From Achatina immaculata (taxonomy: Eukaryota > Mollusca > Gastropoda > Stylommatophora > Achatinidae), in NCBI GenBank assembly GCA_009760885.1, contig CM019691.1, positions 28,643,314 to 28,707,313 on the forward strand: DNA of 64,000 nucleotides. Direction: 5' to 3'. The translations under genes and the position numbers were made by a program. This document shows, piece by piece, positions 21,861-33,630 of this stretch; the stretch's first letter is position 1; every line of letters begins with the position of its first letter. The notes beneath the pieces were generated by a model, which did no database searches, was not told the DNA's origin, and was given only the letters and a program-made list of their open reading frames with translations.

Positions 21861-22050
21861 GAGAGAGAGACAGACAGACAGAGGCAGAGACAGAGAAAGA
21901 AAGAGAGATAAAGAGAGAGAAAGAGATAGAAAGAGAAAGAGAGAAAATGAGAAAGAGAGAGAGAGAGAGAGAAAAAAAGAGAGAAAGAGAGAGAAAGAAA
22001 AAACAGAGAAAAAGAGAGAGAAAGAGGAGATAAAGAAAAAATATACTGGC
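21830..22050. repeat. (GT)n followed by GA-rich low-complexity DNA
   Basis: Pure GT run to about 21856, then imperfect GA/GAAA/GACA repeats. Long frames on both strands are artefacts. A second GA block is at 22121-22173. Confidence 0.9.
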
Positions 22051-22279
22051 ATTTTTCGTCTGCCAGACAGATGTCTCATTTCCATTGAATACAAGTCCTA
22101 TTTTGTTTGGGTGGCTGGTGTAGAGAGAGAGAGAGAGAGAGAGACATAGAGAGACAGAGAGAGTGAGAGAGAGAGCCTTGCCCATGTTCAGCTTTAACTC
22201 TCTGGAATCTGCCAATCAGCTGCAGACGAAGGAACATGGTTTATACAACTGAGAATCCAACAGAGCTGCAAGGATGTCA

Positions 22280-22655
22280 GATGATGATGATCATCATTAG
22301 GTGCCATGTTGTGGAAGGCGTTGGCGGCCATGTTTTCTACAGATCTCTTTCCGTGATATTTTAATTAGCTCAGTTGTTGTTGTTGTTTTTTTTTGCGCTG
22401 TCGCGTTAAATTTTTCATGAATTTTTTTCCTCTCGGTCGTCCCCGCATCTCTTTCTAATTATTTTGCCTGTTGTTATGTTTTCAAGGCGCCCTCTTCTCC
22501 TTATATATCCAATGAATGATGGCTGTCGTTTTCTTATAGATTTAATTTGCTTTTGTCAGGCATTCCCTGTTCTTCATCTTAGCTGTCCGTGGTATTCTTA
22601 ACATTCTTCTAAGAAACCACATCTCTGTTTCCCCTAATGATTTCTAGACAGTGGG
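22280..22655 (-). mobile_element. family A LINE 3' fragment, diverged
   Basis: The plus strand starts CATCATTAGGTGCCATGTTG (the family A end with its ATG tail, inverted) and later shows ATTCTTCTAAGAAACCACAT, the complement of the WFLRRM codons. Frames are broken throughout. Confidence 0.7.
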
Positions 22656-22744
22656 TAGACTAAATAACCACACCATCAACTGTCTTAGGGTCGCTTCCTC
22701 CAGATTTTTCTTTCGGAGTTCACTCCTGTAGCCTCTGACCCTCC

Positions 22745-23246
22745 ATGGACTATCCATAAGGCAATGGGTGTGACAGGGGCTGGTCATGCTGCTTATCGTA
22801 GTATTGTAGAAAGCCAAGCTCACCCCAGGCACTCATAACAAAAATAACGCTAACTAATTTTTGCTTTCTGTTCGTCTTCCAGCTTGTGCGGCACAAACCA
22901 GAAACAGATCTTCCGCTTACCTGTTTGAACCAGTCGTAAACACATTTTCTGCTCACGGCTTCCGTCCCAGACACTTGCACCAACATTTCATACATCTCCG
23001 TCGCCGTTTTCCCCAATTTGTAACAGAACTTCGATGTTCACTCTTTGGTCCATTGCAGTGTGACCTTACCTCTCACACTGACTACGTTCGACTGCCCGCA
23101 ACAGGTTTGCCTTGTCTGTCACGTGTACTCCACGCTAGGTGGTGCTTCTCGACGCGTCTCTGGATGGCCATGTGAATGGCCACGCATCCACTCCATGTTG
23201 CCGTTTAGATATCTTACCATTCGCCGAACTTTTTGAACACACCTCG
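22745..23246 (-). mobile_element. mariner M3, one end and N-terminal remnant
   Basis: The right boundary, inverted, reads CGAGGTGTGTTCAAAAAGTT next to TA (23247-23248), a common mariner terminus. The minus frame gives GKTATEMYEMLVQVSGTEAV and SRKCVYDWFKQVSGRSVSG, the first helix-turn-helix of a SETMAR/GVQW3-like transposase. Frameshifts follow and the catalytic domain is absent. No left end was found. Confidence 0.75.
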
Positions 23247-24299
23247 TAAATCGCTATAATAATAGTAAGTATTTACTATAACCGACAGTACCGTATACTA
23301 CGAATGGAAAAAAAAAACAAGACACCCCTATACCGCCTTGAGTTGAACACCACAAGAAAAAAAAACAAAGAGGGGCAGGTTGTTGGAAACATGGAGACGC
23401 ACAATACAAGATGATCCAAAGGAAACGAGATAGACATAGTTTGAGCTATCCCGAGTTGCCCAAGACAGGATTGGCTGGGGGGGAACCTTTGTTGATGCCT
23501 TAGGCTCCACTGGGAGTACAGATAATGATTACTATAACTGGTGGGTGTTATGGAGCGTCCATGTAATAGACTACTTTAAACACATGGCAACTAAAACTAT
23601 GGTGGCGGTTGTGCCACTTACGTAGAGAATGATCAACAATGTTGATCTTTAACTTTCAGATCATGATCTGAAGTGCAGGGGGAGGGGCTTTTAACAACAG
23701 CGGGAAGCAATAACAGTACATACTCCCGCTGTGAGATGGCAGCACTATATTAGTCTGTTTACTGAAAACACTGGCAGTCCAAGGCAAAGAATATCTCGCA
23801 TGCAGGGTGAGGTACACGGCTCTGAGCACACTTCACATGAAGGAAAATATAAAATCAGGTGAAGTTCAGCTCCATAAATAAGGAACTTCCCTCGTGTTTA
23901 AAAGCGGTCAAATGAAAAAAAAAATCTCGAAACACTTCAGTCAGTAGTGAATTATGTCCCTTTATAACAGTGGTCTCTCTTTCCTGGTAGACAGTGATAA
24001 AATTTAGTACAAATAACGGTTCTCAACTTGGCGTCAGCAAAGGGGTCATGTGAGGTCAATGTAGCAAATTTAGATTATGTAGAACAGTGGTTCCCAGTCT
24101 GAACTGGGATTCTGGAAGCATTATCACCTGGTCTGCTACTGCCCTATCGATCTGGTATTATCCACTGAATTAAGAACAATTAAGGACAACGCCATATTTC
24201 GTATAAGAAAAATAGCTGGAAAATTTGTTCTTGCATTTGTTGGTTGGTACCAACTGATGTAGAATACTTGAAATATGTGAAAGTTCTGAATTCTGTTGA
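23247..24299. other. no gene; hAT-end-like scraps
   Basis: CGGTTCTCAACTTGG near 24018 and CAGTGGTTCCCAG near 24085 look like isolated hAT termini. Nothing else is recognised. Confidence 0.4.
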
Positions 24300-24560
24300 G
24301 GTTTATTAGAAGCAAAAGAGAAATGATGGAAAAACTCAGAACACAACAATCCAGATTTGTAGGACATGTTTTAACAACAGGCAAACTGGAACAGCTAGTG
24401 ACAACGGAAAAACTGGAGGAAGAAAGCGACAGATGAAGACAAAGAAACAAGATACTTGACGAATCAACGGAGTGCCATGGAGCTTTGCCCGGCACTCGTC
24501 TTATGAGAAGAGCAAAGGACAGATGGTTGTGAAAATCATCGACAACCAACGCCTGATAGG
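24300..24560 (+). mobile_element. family A LINE 3' fragment, diverged
   Basis: Frames read EKLRTQQSRFVGHVLTTGKL and EQLVTTEKLEEESDR, matching AKIRGRQARFVGHF and GKLEHTVATGKTEG of the 30.4-kb copy. The end (ACCAACGCCTGATAGGAATG) is a degraded family A terminus. Pseudogene. Confidence 0.65.
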
Positions 24561-24567
24561 AATGAAC

Positions 24568-24568
24568 C

Positions 24569-24605
<37 letters not shown>

Positions 24606-24612
24606 ATAACGA
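24568..24612. repeat. (GA)n microsatellite
   Basis: GA run immediately 3' of the LINE fragment, followed by the next LINE tail. Confidence 0.9.
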
Positions 24613-24617
24613 AAGAG

Positions 24618-24870
24618 AGAGATTGTTTGACTGATTGACTGATTGATCTTTATTTCCAAAGGATTAAGAATTGGGCACGCAGGCTTGTCAGACAGCCCGC
24701 CTTTTATCACGCGAATTTCGCTCTGTTCCAGAAACCTACAAACATGCTGCGCCACCTACTAAACATAATTGTCATTGAAAAGCCCAGAAACATAGCAGCA
24801 CAAAATACGACATTTACGTTTCACTCTTACCCATGCACTCAGTGCAGAAGTAACTACAAGAAAGATTCTC
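24618..24870 (-). mobile_element. CR1-like LINE 3' end
   Basis: Inverted tail GATTGATCTTTATTTCC, then AAGAATTGGGCACGCAGGC, then CTCTGTTCCAGAAACCTACA and ACGTTTCACTCTTACCCATG. Orientation is opposite to the 2.5- and 17.4-kb copies. Only the 3' UTR remains. Confidence 0.75.
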
Positions 24871-24875
24871 ACACC

Positions 24876-24879
<4 letters not shown>

Positions 24880-24921
<42 letters not shown>

Positions 24922-24923
24922 AG
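24880..24923. repeat. (GA)n microsatellite with G run
   Basis: Pure GA followed by ten G. Confidence 0.9.
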
Positions 24924-24929
24924 AATTAT

Positions 24930-25960
24930 CATTGATTTTAGTGGTCTGAACTTGAGAAAAGTTTGAAAACCACCGATTCTGACGACAAAAGCGTTAAAGC
25001 GGATTTTTTTTTTAAACGAAAATATTTACCCCAAAAAAATCTTGCACAATAATGAGACCTTCATGTAAACGCCTTATTTCCCGCCAGGGGACACTGATCG
25101 TGGCAGAATCATGGACGATCAATATAAAATTGAAAACACTCATCCAGTGTTAGGGAAAAGGGAAGTCTCGAGAACAGTGTTTTTCTTCTACTTTCTCGGA
25201 GCTTTCAATGTGTTTACGCGTGTCGTGATGTACAGTATAAAAACACATCGGTCAGATTAAACGGAAACAGAAAACACACATTAGAATATGTTGACCTGGT
25301 TTACTATGTTTTCATAGATATCCCATCTGACTCGTTGCCGAATCTCTAGACTTGCTACTGAGCTATGTTTTCATGAATATCCAAGCTATCTATATGACCT
25401 TGCAAAATACATTTAGCAAGTAATTAATAATCGTAAGTAAAAGAGAAAAATAACTTTCGACCCCCTTAAGTATAACAAATAATTTATAAATTACTTGCTA
25501 GAAATACAAAAAAAAGTTTTTAATTATCCTGTTATAAATGAATTACATTTGACTTTGTTAACATTACTCAGTTTATCATGGCGAACTGAAAGAGCTATGC
25601 AGTGTTCACATAGAGCCAGGTTCACTGCCAGGACGCGGGCCAATTTGAGGGCCGCATGCACCCCACCAGCCTGTATTGAGACTCCTGCTCTAGGAGAAGA
25701 CACACAGGAAAAAAAAACGAAGCATCTAGAGAGGATATTTTGAGTAAGAAATTGTCTCAGATTATGCTTGAAAAAAAAATGAGGCAGATATATGGTAACA
25801 TTTGAAACATTTGTTTCAGACACTGGTTTAGAATCAAGGTTCGTAAAATGACCTTATGAGCCACTAACCATGAATTAAATTACGAAAATTTCCAGCTCAC
25901 CTATTTCAAAATAAATTTACATTTCCGGAAAGTACATATATTAAATGAAAGTCACAGCTC
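24930..25960. other. no gene; possible hAT scraps
   Basis: GTTTGAAAACCACCG near 24960 resembles a hAT right end. A small inverted repeat (AGCAAGTAATT/AATTACTTGCT) spans 25412-25500. A GC-richer piece near 25610-25695 (GGGCC...GGCCGCATG) resembles hAT subterminal DNA. Confidence 0.35.
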
Positions 25961-25996
25961 TTGTTTTCGCCGTAGCAGTTCCTACAGTGGCGTATC

Positions 25997-26004
25997 TGAC
26001 GTCA
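25997..26004. promoter_or_regulatory. perfect cAMP response element
   Basis: The palindrome TGACGTCA lies 91 bp upstream of a TATA box in a unique, comparatively GC-rich stretch. CREB/ATF proteins bind this octamer in animals. Function here is inferred from position only. Confidence 0.5.
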
Positions 26005-26095
26005 CTTCCCGCAACTTCGCAAACCCTCTACGATCCCCCTCGTCCTCGTTTTCTCCCCCCGAAGCCTTGCCGAGTAACGACACGAACTACTGGGA

Positions 26096-26102
26096 TATAA
26101 AA
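26096..26102 (+). promoter_or_regulatory. candidate TATA box
   Basis: GGGATATAAAACC with TATAAAA at these positions. A transcription start would be expected near 26126-26130. Repeats are absent for several hundred bases on either side, unlike the rest of the window. Confidence 0.5.
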
Positions 26103-26125
26103 CCAAGAATTCAAATTTCTGTGAT

Positions 26126-26541
26126 CTTTCGTCCTTTACTATAAGCTGCCAGAAGGACAACAGAGGTCGTTCAGTTGGAGGGACGTTCTTCGGCAGAGCT
26201 GGTCAATATCTTGAAAGACACAAGAAACGGACCGATGTTGTGGGGACAAAAAGAGCACGTTTCATGCAACGGCTTGTACAATCACTGACAGTTTCAGACA
26301 GTAACAAATCATTACAATAATAAAACTGAACTCAGACGGGCAGAAAACTTGAAGACTGAGAAATCTGGAGCTTGTAATCAGTTGGAAGCGGAACTAGATA
26401 TTTCAAGCACGGACAGCTGTCCATCGGAGCTGTCCTTGAAGGGGATACAGACAGCGAAGCTGGTTTCTTAAAGATCCACGCCAAAGGTTCCCTGAAGATT
26501 ACGAACCTTCGTATTCTGCTATAGAACTCCAGCTTCTGCAG
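26126..26541 (+). other. candidate non-coding first exon
   Basis: From the predicted start to the splice-donor-like CTGCAG/GTATGC (intron from 26542) there is no long open frame, only upstream ORFs of 13 to about 18 codons beginning near 26233 and 26258. The layout CRE, TATA, leader, donor is what a host-gene promoter with a 5' UTR exon looks like. No coding exon could be linked to it within this window, so the product is unknown. Confidence 0.4.
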
Positions 26542-27556
26542 GTATGCTTATATAAAATTTTATGCTAATATAAATACAGCAACATGTTTATAAAAAGGCA
26601 GTTTTGTAAAGACAGCTGTTGAAATGTTTTTCAGGAATAAAAACTGGTAAGCCAAGTATTGTTTAAAAATATATTCTTTCTTAAGCTAAGGATTAATTTT
26701 GCAAAAGCATTTTTTTTGGTTCAATGTGAAGCAGTTATGCATGAATATATAGGTCTTTTGAGTTTTCATTACTACATGAGTGTAGAAACAATATTACGCC
26801 TTTGCTAACCTCGAAAGCTACAGACACTTGAAGGTATGAAAAAAAATTAAGACCCCCGCTAAGATTCATTTCTGGTGAGAATCTGGGATGTGGAAAGGGG
26901 GGAGGGGGGATATAAATTCAAGTACTGCCTGCCGTCGGCTTTCTGTAATCTGCTGGCGTACCTGAGAGATATTTAATATGAAATAATTAGACGAGTATCA
27001 GTTTTTAACGTCAAGTATTTTTTATACATATCAGAGGAATTTAACGTCAAGTATTTTTTAAATACATATCAGAGAGGAATTTAACGTGAAGAAATTAGTG
27101 TATTAGGTGTTCTAACGATTTCTTAATAACTATAAAGGAGATATGCGCTGTTTTAAAGAACTGCTGTTGAAATCTAAACAGTTTAATACTCTTCTTTAAA
27201 AAAATCGTGTTCGATCATGCATGAAACTTGAAAATAAGAGAAAACTAATTTATAACATGTTCATAACAATGCTGTTCTACTAATACCAAACATGGACACT
27301 TGCCAAGAAACAAAAGAATAAGACAAACCCAAGTGAAAGGAGATGTCCTAGGGAAGCAGCAAAGGTCACCATGTTTGACAAGCACGATCTTACCCGAAGA
27401 AATGAATCTGAAAAAAAGTGCAATGCTTCTTTATAATGACACGGTAAGACATATGGTAGGGGCTATATCAGGTCTACGACACAGAGAAGCAAAGAATCAA
27501 GTATATAATACGCTCCTTGATGAGAATGACACACTCACAGCCAACCATGAGAGCCT
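26542..27556. other. possible intron; small tandem repeat
   Basis: AT-rich. Contains two and a half 48-bp units at 27003-27090 (TTTAACGTCAAGTATTTTTT, ACATATCAGAG). The open frame 27300-27638 is not recognised. Confidence 0.4.
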
Positions 27557-27665
27557 TCAAACAAGGAACTACAGAACACAGATCAAGAAGAAGACACAGA
27601 AAGAGACCGATAGATGGTATCAGAGAGACACTCGCTAATTATGGCATGACCGTCAGTGAGGCCAC
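27557..27665 (+). mobile_element. possible RTE-like LINE C-terminal scrap
   Basis: The frame RSRRRHRKRPIDGIRETLAN followed by YGMTVSEATHLV has the shape of the basic RGRP..W...REDL...G.T..EA segment of RTE-like proteins. There is no flanking family sequence to confirm it. Confidence 0.3.
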
Positions 27666-27877
27666 CCATTTGGTCCCCAAAACACCAATAGCATTTACCC
27701 TTCACACTTCACAGTAAAAGAGGAAGGATAAAGTAAAGTGAAGTAAAGTAAGATCACGCATGGATCAATTAAGTCTATTGTATTCATCAACATTGAGAAA
27801 AGACGCATCGTTAACAAAGATTTAAACCATAAGTTTGTCTTGAGGAGACAAGAGAGAGTATGTCTTGACATACGAGG

Positions 27878-28198
27878 TAGGAGAGGCAGGGCTCGTATAT
27901 CTTGTTTTGTGTCTTGTTCTACCTCACTGAAACTGCGAACAGGGTGTTCTTTGGAGCCGATGCCGTGATGATGTTGAAGCGAAAGCATGGTGTCGAATGA
28001 AGAGTGGGTTATGGTGACTAAAATGAAGCTAAAATGCAGGGGGGAGTGCTATGCTTCTTTAACAGACTCCACCGCCCTGCGGACCATATGGATTCCTGCC
28101 CCGTTTATTCAGGGTAAGCCTACTATTGCGGCATGGTCTTGACCAGCTGTAGCTCTCTGTTCCCGACCATTGTGCCTTCACGCTAACATAGTGATGTT
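27878..28198 (-). mobile_element. retroposon family X, copy 3
   Basis: The minus strand carries GCTGGTCAAGACCATG, GGTGGAGTCTGTTAAAGAAG, CACTCCCCCTGCATTTTAGC and GGCTCCAAAGAACACCCTG in the same order as the plus-strand copies, ending in an ACAAGA-rich tail. More diverged and 5'-shortened. Confidence 0.65.
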
Positions 28199-28208
28199 CA
28201 CTTCCTTG

Positions 28209-28229
28209 GTATATATATATATATATATA
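28209..28229. repeat. (TA)n microsatellite
   Basis: Alternating TA run. Confidence 0.9.
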
Positions 28230-28944
28230 AGCATAATATTTCAGTTAAACATGCGCTGTTACCTTCAGTATAGAGGTCAGGACAAAGAGAAACTACGGTG
28301 TGCGAATACAGTAGAAGATTAAGTGGATTTTGAACTCCGATAAGTTTCATCCAGAGCTTATGCCCTGAAACTAAGATGGGAGATTCATTATCCGTTTTCA
28401 TCTCGTTGTGCCGTATGGCGTGTAGCCCGTTTCTTTCCTGTACTTCTTTTTCAGAAAGTATCGGTTTAAGGCATTGAACTTATTTTCATCTTACTGTAAG
28501 CTGCCCTTTTATTTAATGTTTTTCAAGGACCTTGTTGTATTATACGTCAGCGCCACCTTGTTACCAAGGCCAGTTCACATGGTGCTTTTGTTCCAAGGTG
28601 TTTTGATATGCAAATGGGCTTAAATGTTTTTAAAGTCAGAACGGCTTCTGTGGCAAATATTGAACAATAGATTTGTCTTCCTTCTGTTAAATAACGAATG
28701 CAGCTTTCAATAGCACTGTTATATACTGGTCAACATATCAATGACAAATTAAGGGTGCTGGAAGGAAAACTGAACTGTGTAGCAAAAAATGTATTGTAAA
28801 GAACCAACAGTTGATGGGAACTGTTAGCAAACATACTCTTGGATGGGATGCTGCAGTATGCGGTGGAGCATTTATGAGGCTGTCCTGAATGTAGTGACGC
28901 TAGAATATGATTTTGGACCTTTGAACAGCATATCAGTGGTGAAA

Positions 28945-28991
<47 letters not shown>

Positions 28992-30404
28992 CTGTTATAT
29001 GATGAGAGACAACTTCCATCTTCAAAAGAAAACTGGCATTTTGGACCAGCTATTCAGCCGTAAGTCGATCTGGCCGTATGTCGATCGTTATAGAGGGAGA
29101 TGATACACAGAACAATTTACTACGTTAACTTGTTATAAGATGAAAGGTCATGTTCACAAATTACTTTAAAATACTAACAGAATGCAGATTAGCACAGTAA
29201 CTGTGCGTAAATTAATCACAAAATGTGAATCACAACATATTAAATACAGAGTCATACTGTAGTAAGTTTTCAGTGACATACAAAAATGAGCTCATACATA
29301 CAGTATACACAACCACATGCATATATTCTGTACTCGCCAAAACAACAACAACAACAACAACAAACCTTGTTTAGAGACCATAATGCTGTAGATTTAATGA
29401 AAAATTAAATATCAGAAGTAAAAAGTTCTCCATTGGCAAGACAACGGAAAACAGGAAAGGGACAGCCAAGGACGCAGTGCTGAAACTTCCTTTTTCTTTG
29501 TTCTCCCTTTAAATGGACAGAAGACAGAACAGGGCTATTAGAGAGACGAGGCGAGGAAGACATACAAACTACAGCTGTTGCATTGTCAGTTTGAGTTTGC
29601 ATGGACTATATTGATGACCGACCAGATATAAGCTTCGGCAGTTACATATGTCCGTCCTGCTTTAAACTTTTCTGACTTTTCATAAACTTTTTTGTTCAGT
29701 CATGTTGTTTTCACTTCCGTAAAAAAGCCAATATACAGTGGCGAATTTCAGCTGATATCACTCCTGTCTAAATAAATCTCACTATGGTGCGTTGCTCAAC
29801 AGTTGTGCAATCCAACAGCGGAGCGTCCATGTTTATTCGATCGTGGCTTCAGCTAGACTAAGGGCAGAGCGTGTTCGAACTACTATCAGTCAATGCGAAA
29901 TGTATTGTATTGCGTCAGCTTCCATTCGCTGTGGTCACCGAGTGATTTTCAAATTGCCTTTATTTTTTTTTTTTATTCTCTCCCTCTTAATAACAAATAA
30001 AAATCTTTCTAGAAATCCGTATAAAATGTTGAGATGTTTTGATATTCATAGTATTTTTCATGCATTATTCTGAAACTGAATATTCGTTTCAGTCCGTTTC
30101 CTCCCTGTTCTGAAATAATCAGTAATTATATTCTCTCCCGTAAGCTGGGACCCTTTTAGGCATATCTTTCCGTTAATGTCTTGTGGGGTTCAAAGTTCCA
30201 CTCTACTGCCCACCTGTGTGATACAGTTTGTTTGTGTATGTAAATGTGTGTATGGGCATCTACGTACGCGGGAAATAATGTTGGATACATAAAGGGGCAA
30301 TTTCTCTCCAGTTTAAGTACTCTGGCTTTACAGTTTAATGTACAGAGCGGAGAATAATTTGGGCACATTTTATTGCCACATCCTATTACTAACACTGTGT
30401 CTCC
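28230..30404. other. no gene recognised
   Basis: Two kilobases of mostly unique-looking DNA with a (TC)n run at 28951-28987, a (CAA)n run at 29341-29363 and a T run at 29968-29977. I see no coding exon I can name. Confidence 0.4.
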
Positions 30405-31105
30405 TTTTCAATCAATCAATCAATCAAGTGCCGTGCCGCGCGGCGTAGGCGATCATTTCTCTCCATATTTCCCTGTCTTTACACATGATTATGAGATCCG
30501 CCAGTGACTTTCTTCCTAACCACACTGACAGCCTATCCAGTAGCTTCTCTGTCTGTCTTTTTCTGTCTCTTCTTCCCTCAGTTTTTCCAGTTGCCACAGT
30601 GTGTTCCAATTTTCCTCTTCCCATAAAATGTCCTACAAATCTCGCTTGTCTGCCTCTGATTTTTGCTGTAATTTGCCTTTTAATTCCAGCCTCTCTTAAG
30701 ACTTCTTCGTTGGTTTTCTTAGCTGTCCATGGTACCTTCAGCATCCTTCTTATGAACCACATTTCCATGGCCTCCATTTCTCGCTGTACTCTCTTATTCA
30801 CGGACCATGCTTCACACTCATAAAACAAAATTGGCTCGATGTAACATTTAAATACTCGGAATCTTGTTTCCATTTATATGGATCTGTTGCACAAGATGTT
30901 TCTCATTTTCTGGATTGCTGACTTGGCCTGAGCACATCTGCTTTTTATTTACATTCCAATCGTCTGTTATAATTGTTCCTAATACTTGAATCTATCAACT
31001 TGTTTCAGTTCTGTGCTATCGATGGTAATGTTACATTTTGGTGGTATTTGGTGTCTCATTTTAGCTAGCGAATTTCCGGTTTATGCTGATTCCCAGTTCA
31101 GAAAA
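30405..31105 (-). mobile_element. family A LINE, best-preserved C-terminal relative of the 4-kb copy
   Basis: The minus frame 30424-30873 is open for 149 codons: FRVFKCYIEPILFYECEAWS, MEMWFIRRMLKVPWTAKKTN, EEVLREAGIKRQITAKIRGR, QARFVGHFMGRGKLEHT, KLLDRLSVWLGRKSLADLI, then DREIWREMIAYAARHGT-stop. Beyond 30873 a frameshifted continuation (KYLG-like region) reaches about 31105. The tail is (ATTG)n. No RT catalytic motif is included. Confidence 0.85.
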
Positions 31106-31689
31106 ATCTTGGGGGGAAAGACGAGAGATGAGCGTTGTACAGTACATTATGGTCCCGTTAAGATCCTCCACGACATGACCATTCAACGTGTGCGTTAGGA
31201 AAAAATACAAACTAGCGCAATAGCTGAGGTATTAACTCCCAAACTATCAGATCATAAATCCGAAGACGACATAAAAAACTGTGTAATAAACATATCCGCC
31301 ATTTTTGTTCAAATATGGAAGTAATGCAATGTTGCATTTAGCTTATATTATAGTTCAGACTTCGAACCTACAAAACCAGGATAAAACTATATACAAGTAG
31401 TTATTTTATTTTATTATGTATACTCTTTGTTAAGCCATCTTTCTGTCTCACAGAAGGAAACGAGCAAAATCTACAAATAATGAAATATTATTACTTGCAG
31501 CAGTTCAGTGGCTGCTTTTATGATCTGTACACATTGTGTATCAGTTCACTTTATTGTTTTATACATAATCAACTTCTCCTTTTGTTTAAGCTGATGAAGG
31601 GCGCCAAGTGAGTTATTAGTGAATGGAGAATATCGACTAATACAGAGACATTGAAAAGTCGGCTACATGGGATTGGGCATAAAAGGAAT
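31106..31689. other. no gene recognised
   Basis: AT-rich sequence, no named elements. Confidence 0.35.
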
Positions 31690-31935
31690 AGACTTGTAAG
31701 AGTTAAGTATAAAAGTAACAGACTTTTGAAACGCGCTATTAAGAAACTGAATGACAGAAAAGCTGAGAAAGAAATAAGGAATAGACTTTATGCCGAAAAG
31801 GAAAGCATAAAGAATTAGACTTTACGCCGAAAGGTAGGAAATAAAGAATTAGACTTTACCTCAAAAGAAAGAAATAAAGAATTAGACTTTACCCCCACAT
31901 GAAGGAATAATGATTTAGACATTATTCAGAAAGAC
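31690..31935. repeat. degenerate repeat, about 32-40 bp
   Basis: Successive AA(G)GAATTAGACTTTA blocks with A/G-rich linkers, about six units, increasingly regular to the right. Confidence 0.7.
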
Positions 31936-32287
31936 TCATCTGGTATATGGAGAAAAAAAATTTGTTGAAAGAGAGAATAGGAGGTAATCTACAAAAAAGG
32001 CAGAAACGTCTTTGAGCCTATCATGCACGTAACAGTACCACAAACCCACTTCTATTTGTATACAAGCAATAAAAAAAAACAACAAAAAAACTGAGGGAGG
32101 CCAAAACCTTGGACTGAGCACGCCTTTGAATTCTCTCAAGGATTAACGCAATCTGCAAGGACAAGAGTCATAGCCTGGTTTCTTATTTCGGCCCCCGGCT
32201 GTGATTTACTACGCTTCTGAGCAGCAAGCGAGTAAATAAATCAAATTAAGCGCCGAGTACTAACTAAGGTAAAAGTAAAAGACAGAC

Positions 32288-33515
32288 AAAGGCACAAAGG
32301 GGATATAGTGTTAGTGTTCATATTTGATTTCAACCATCGACACACTAGTCGGAGATGTGATCAACATCAGCCTTGGCCACCTTTCCTTTCCTAGTGTAAG
32401 AATTTTTAAAAAAAAGATTTAAATGGGCTAATAACTGTCTGTCATTTATATGTTGTTATACTGTATTTTTATTTGTTGGTATCTTATCTTATTAGGTACA
32501 CGAGGATTGAAGATTGCACAAACTACACATTCACACATTACAGAAAAATGAATGATAACACAAATAGTTCTTCTTCAAAGGATCATCAATTATATTACGG
32601 TTATTAATCAGTTTACATAGTTAACAAATCAAAGGATAATCAATTTATGTTATTATTCATCAGTTATATTGTTATCAACAAAATCAAATCAATGTCCTTC
32701 AATAATTCCTTTGGATTCCTACAAAATTAAATCAACAATAAATTAACAGAAAACAGCAAAACAATCTCACATATGTGTGTTATTTTGATTTAACAACAAT
32801 CGTCTCATACAAAATCTATAATCTTCATCAATAAATGATTAAGTGTCTGAATATAATCAGAGGTAGTAATAGGTATTAATTGCGTACAACATGCATATAC
32901 ATAAAATTCAGAAATGCATATTTATGTGCACATATAAACTCTCATTTCACATGTTACTAAAACACTAATATCTTACATAGATTAATTATGTTACAATATA
33001 ATTTTGATTATACATGTTCTATTTCTATTATTTAAATCAATTCCTAAGTGGATCGGGATTGGACAGGAGGAGTCGACTTCACAGCTTCCATGCATCCACA
33101 TCATATATCACCAATACTAGCCTACAGATACACTGGTTCTCCTTCGACGAATAAACATTCTCATTCGCGCTTGAACAACATGACTCCCCAGATCCGCTGG
33201 CCTCCTACGTGCCCAGCTTACAAATCCAGACCGATTAAAATTCTCTAACAATTTCTTTATATACTGGGTCCGGGGAACTGACCTCACTCAGAATTGCGCA
33301 CTCCTGAGCTGACCAGTCGCTGACTCATTATTTCTTAGGCTAGGGTTGTCAGTCAAACTATGTTTGCTGTGTTCTTATCTCTTCCCTTACACTAATTCCA
33401 GAAGGAATCAGGTACGAATTTCTGCAGCTGGATGACTGGGCGCCAGAATTTCGTCTTTGCCCCCGTAGAGAATACAACACTATAAGCTTCGCTACTCAGA
33501 CGCCCAAAAGTGTGA
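32288..33515 (-). mobile_element. tRNA-SINE (family S2), split by a transposon
   Basis: The left part ends GGCCACCTTTCCTTTCC and the right part resumes ATTCCAGAAGGAATCAGGTA, in register with the uninterrupted copy at 55.3 kb. The right part contains a central box (ATTTCTGCAGCTGGATGACT) and a degenerate tRNA-like head on the minus strand (CTGAGTAGCGAAG). Interrupted at 32394-33392. Confidence 0.75.
32394..33392. mobile_element. 999-bp non-autonomous TA-flanked DNA transposon
   Basis: Ends GTGTAAG and CTTACAC are inverted repeats, each next to TA (32392-32393, 33393-33394), so the perfect inverted ends including TA are nine bases. The SINE on both sides rejoins cleanly when it is removed, which fixes both boundaries. 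The interior is AT-rich and has no recognisable transposase. Superfamily uncertain (TA target fits Tc1/mariner-like elements). Confidence 0.75.
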
Positions 33516-33630
33516 CGAGTGGTAAAGCTAAAAATGCGGAACATTGTACAAATTCTACATAATACATCTGGTAAGAATGAATATAAGACAACAAGAAAAT
33601 GCATTGCTGCTATCACTTACTGTTAGTCAG

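Noticed and set aside
24085..24973. One long hAT element from CAGTGGTTCCCAG to AAAACCACCG containing LINE pieces
   Set aside because: The two ends do not match each other well enough and no target duplication is visible. Treated as separate scraps.
27300..27638. 112-codon open frame downstream of the candidate promoter
   Set aside because: Composition is Lys/Arg/Thr-rich without a known domain. I found no acceptor in register with the 26541 donor, and its end overlaps a possible LINE scrap.
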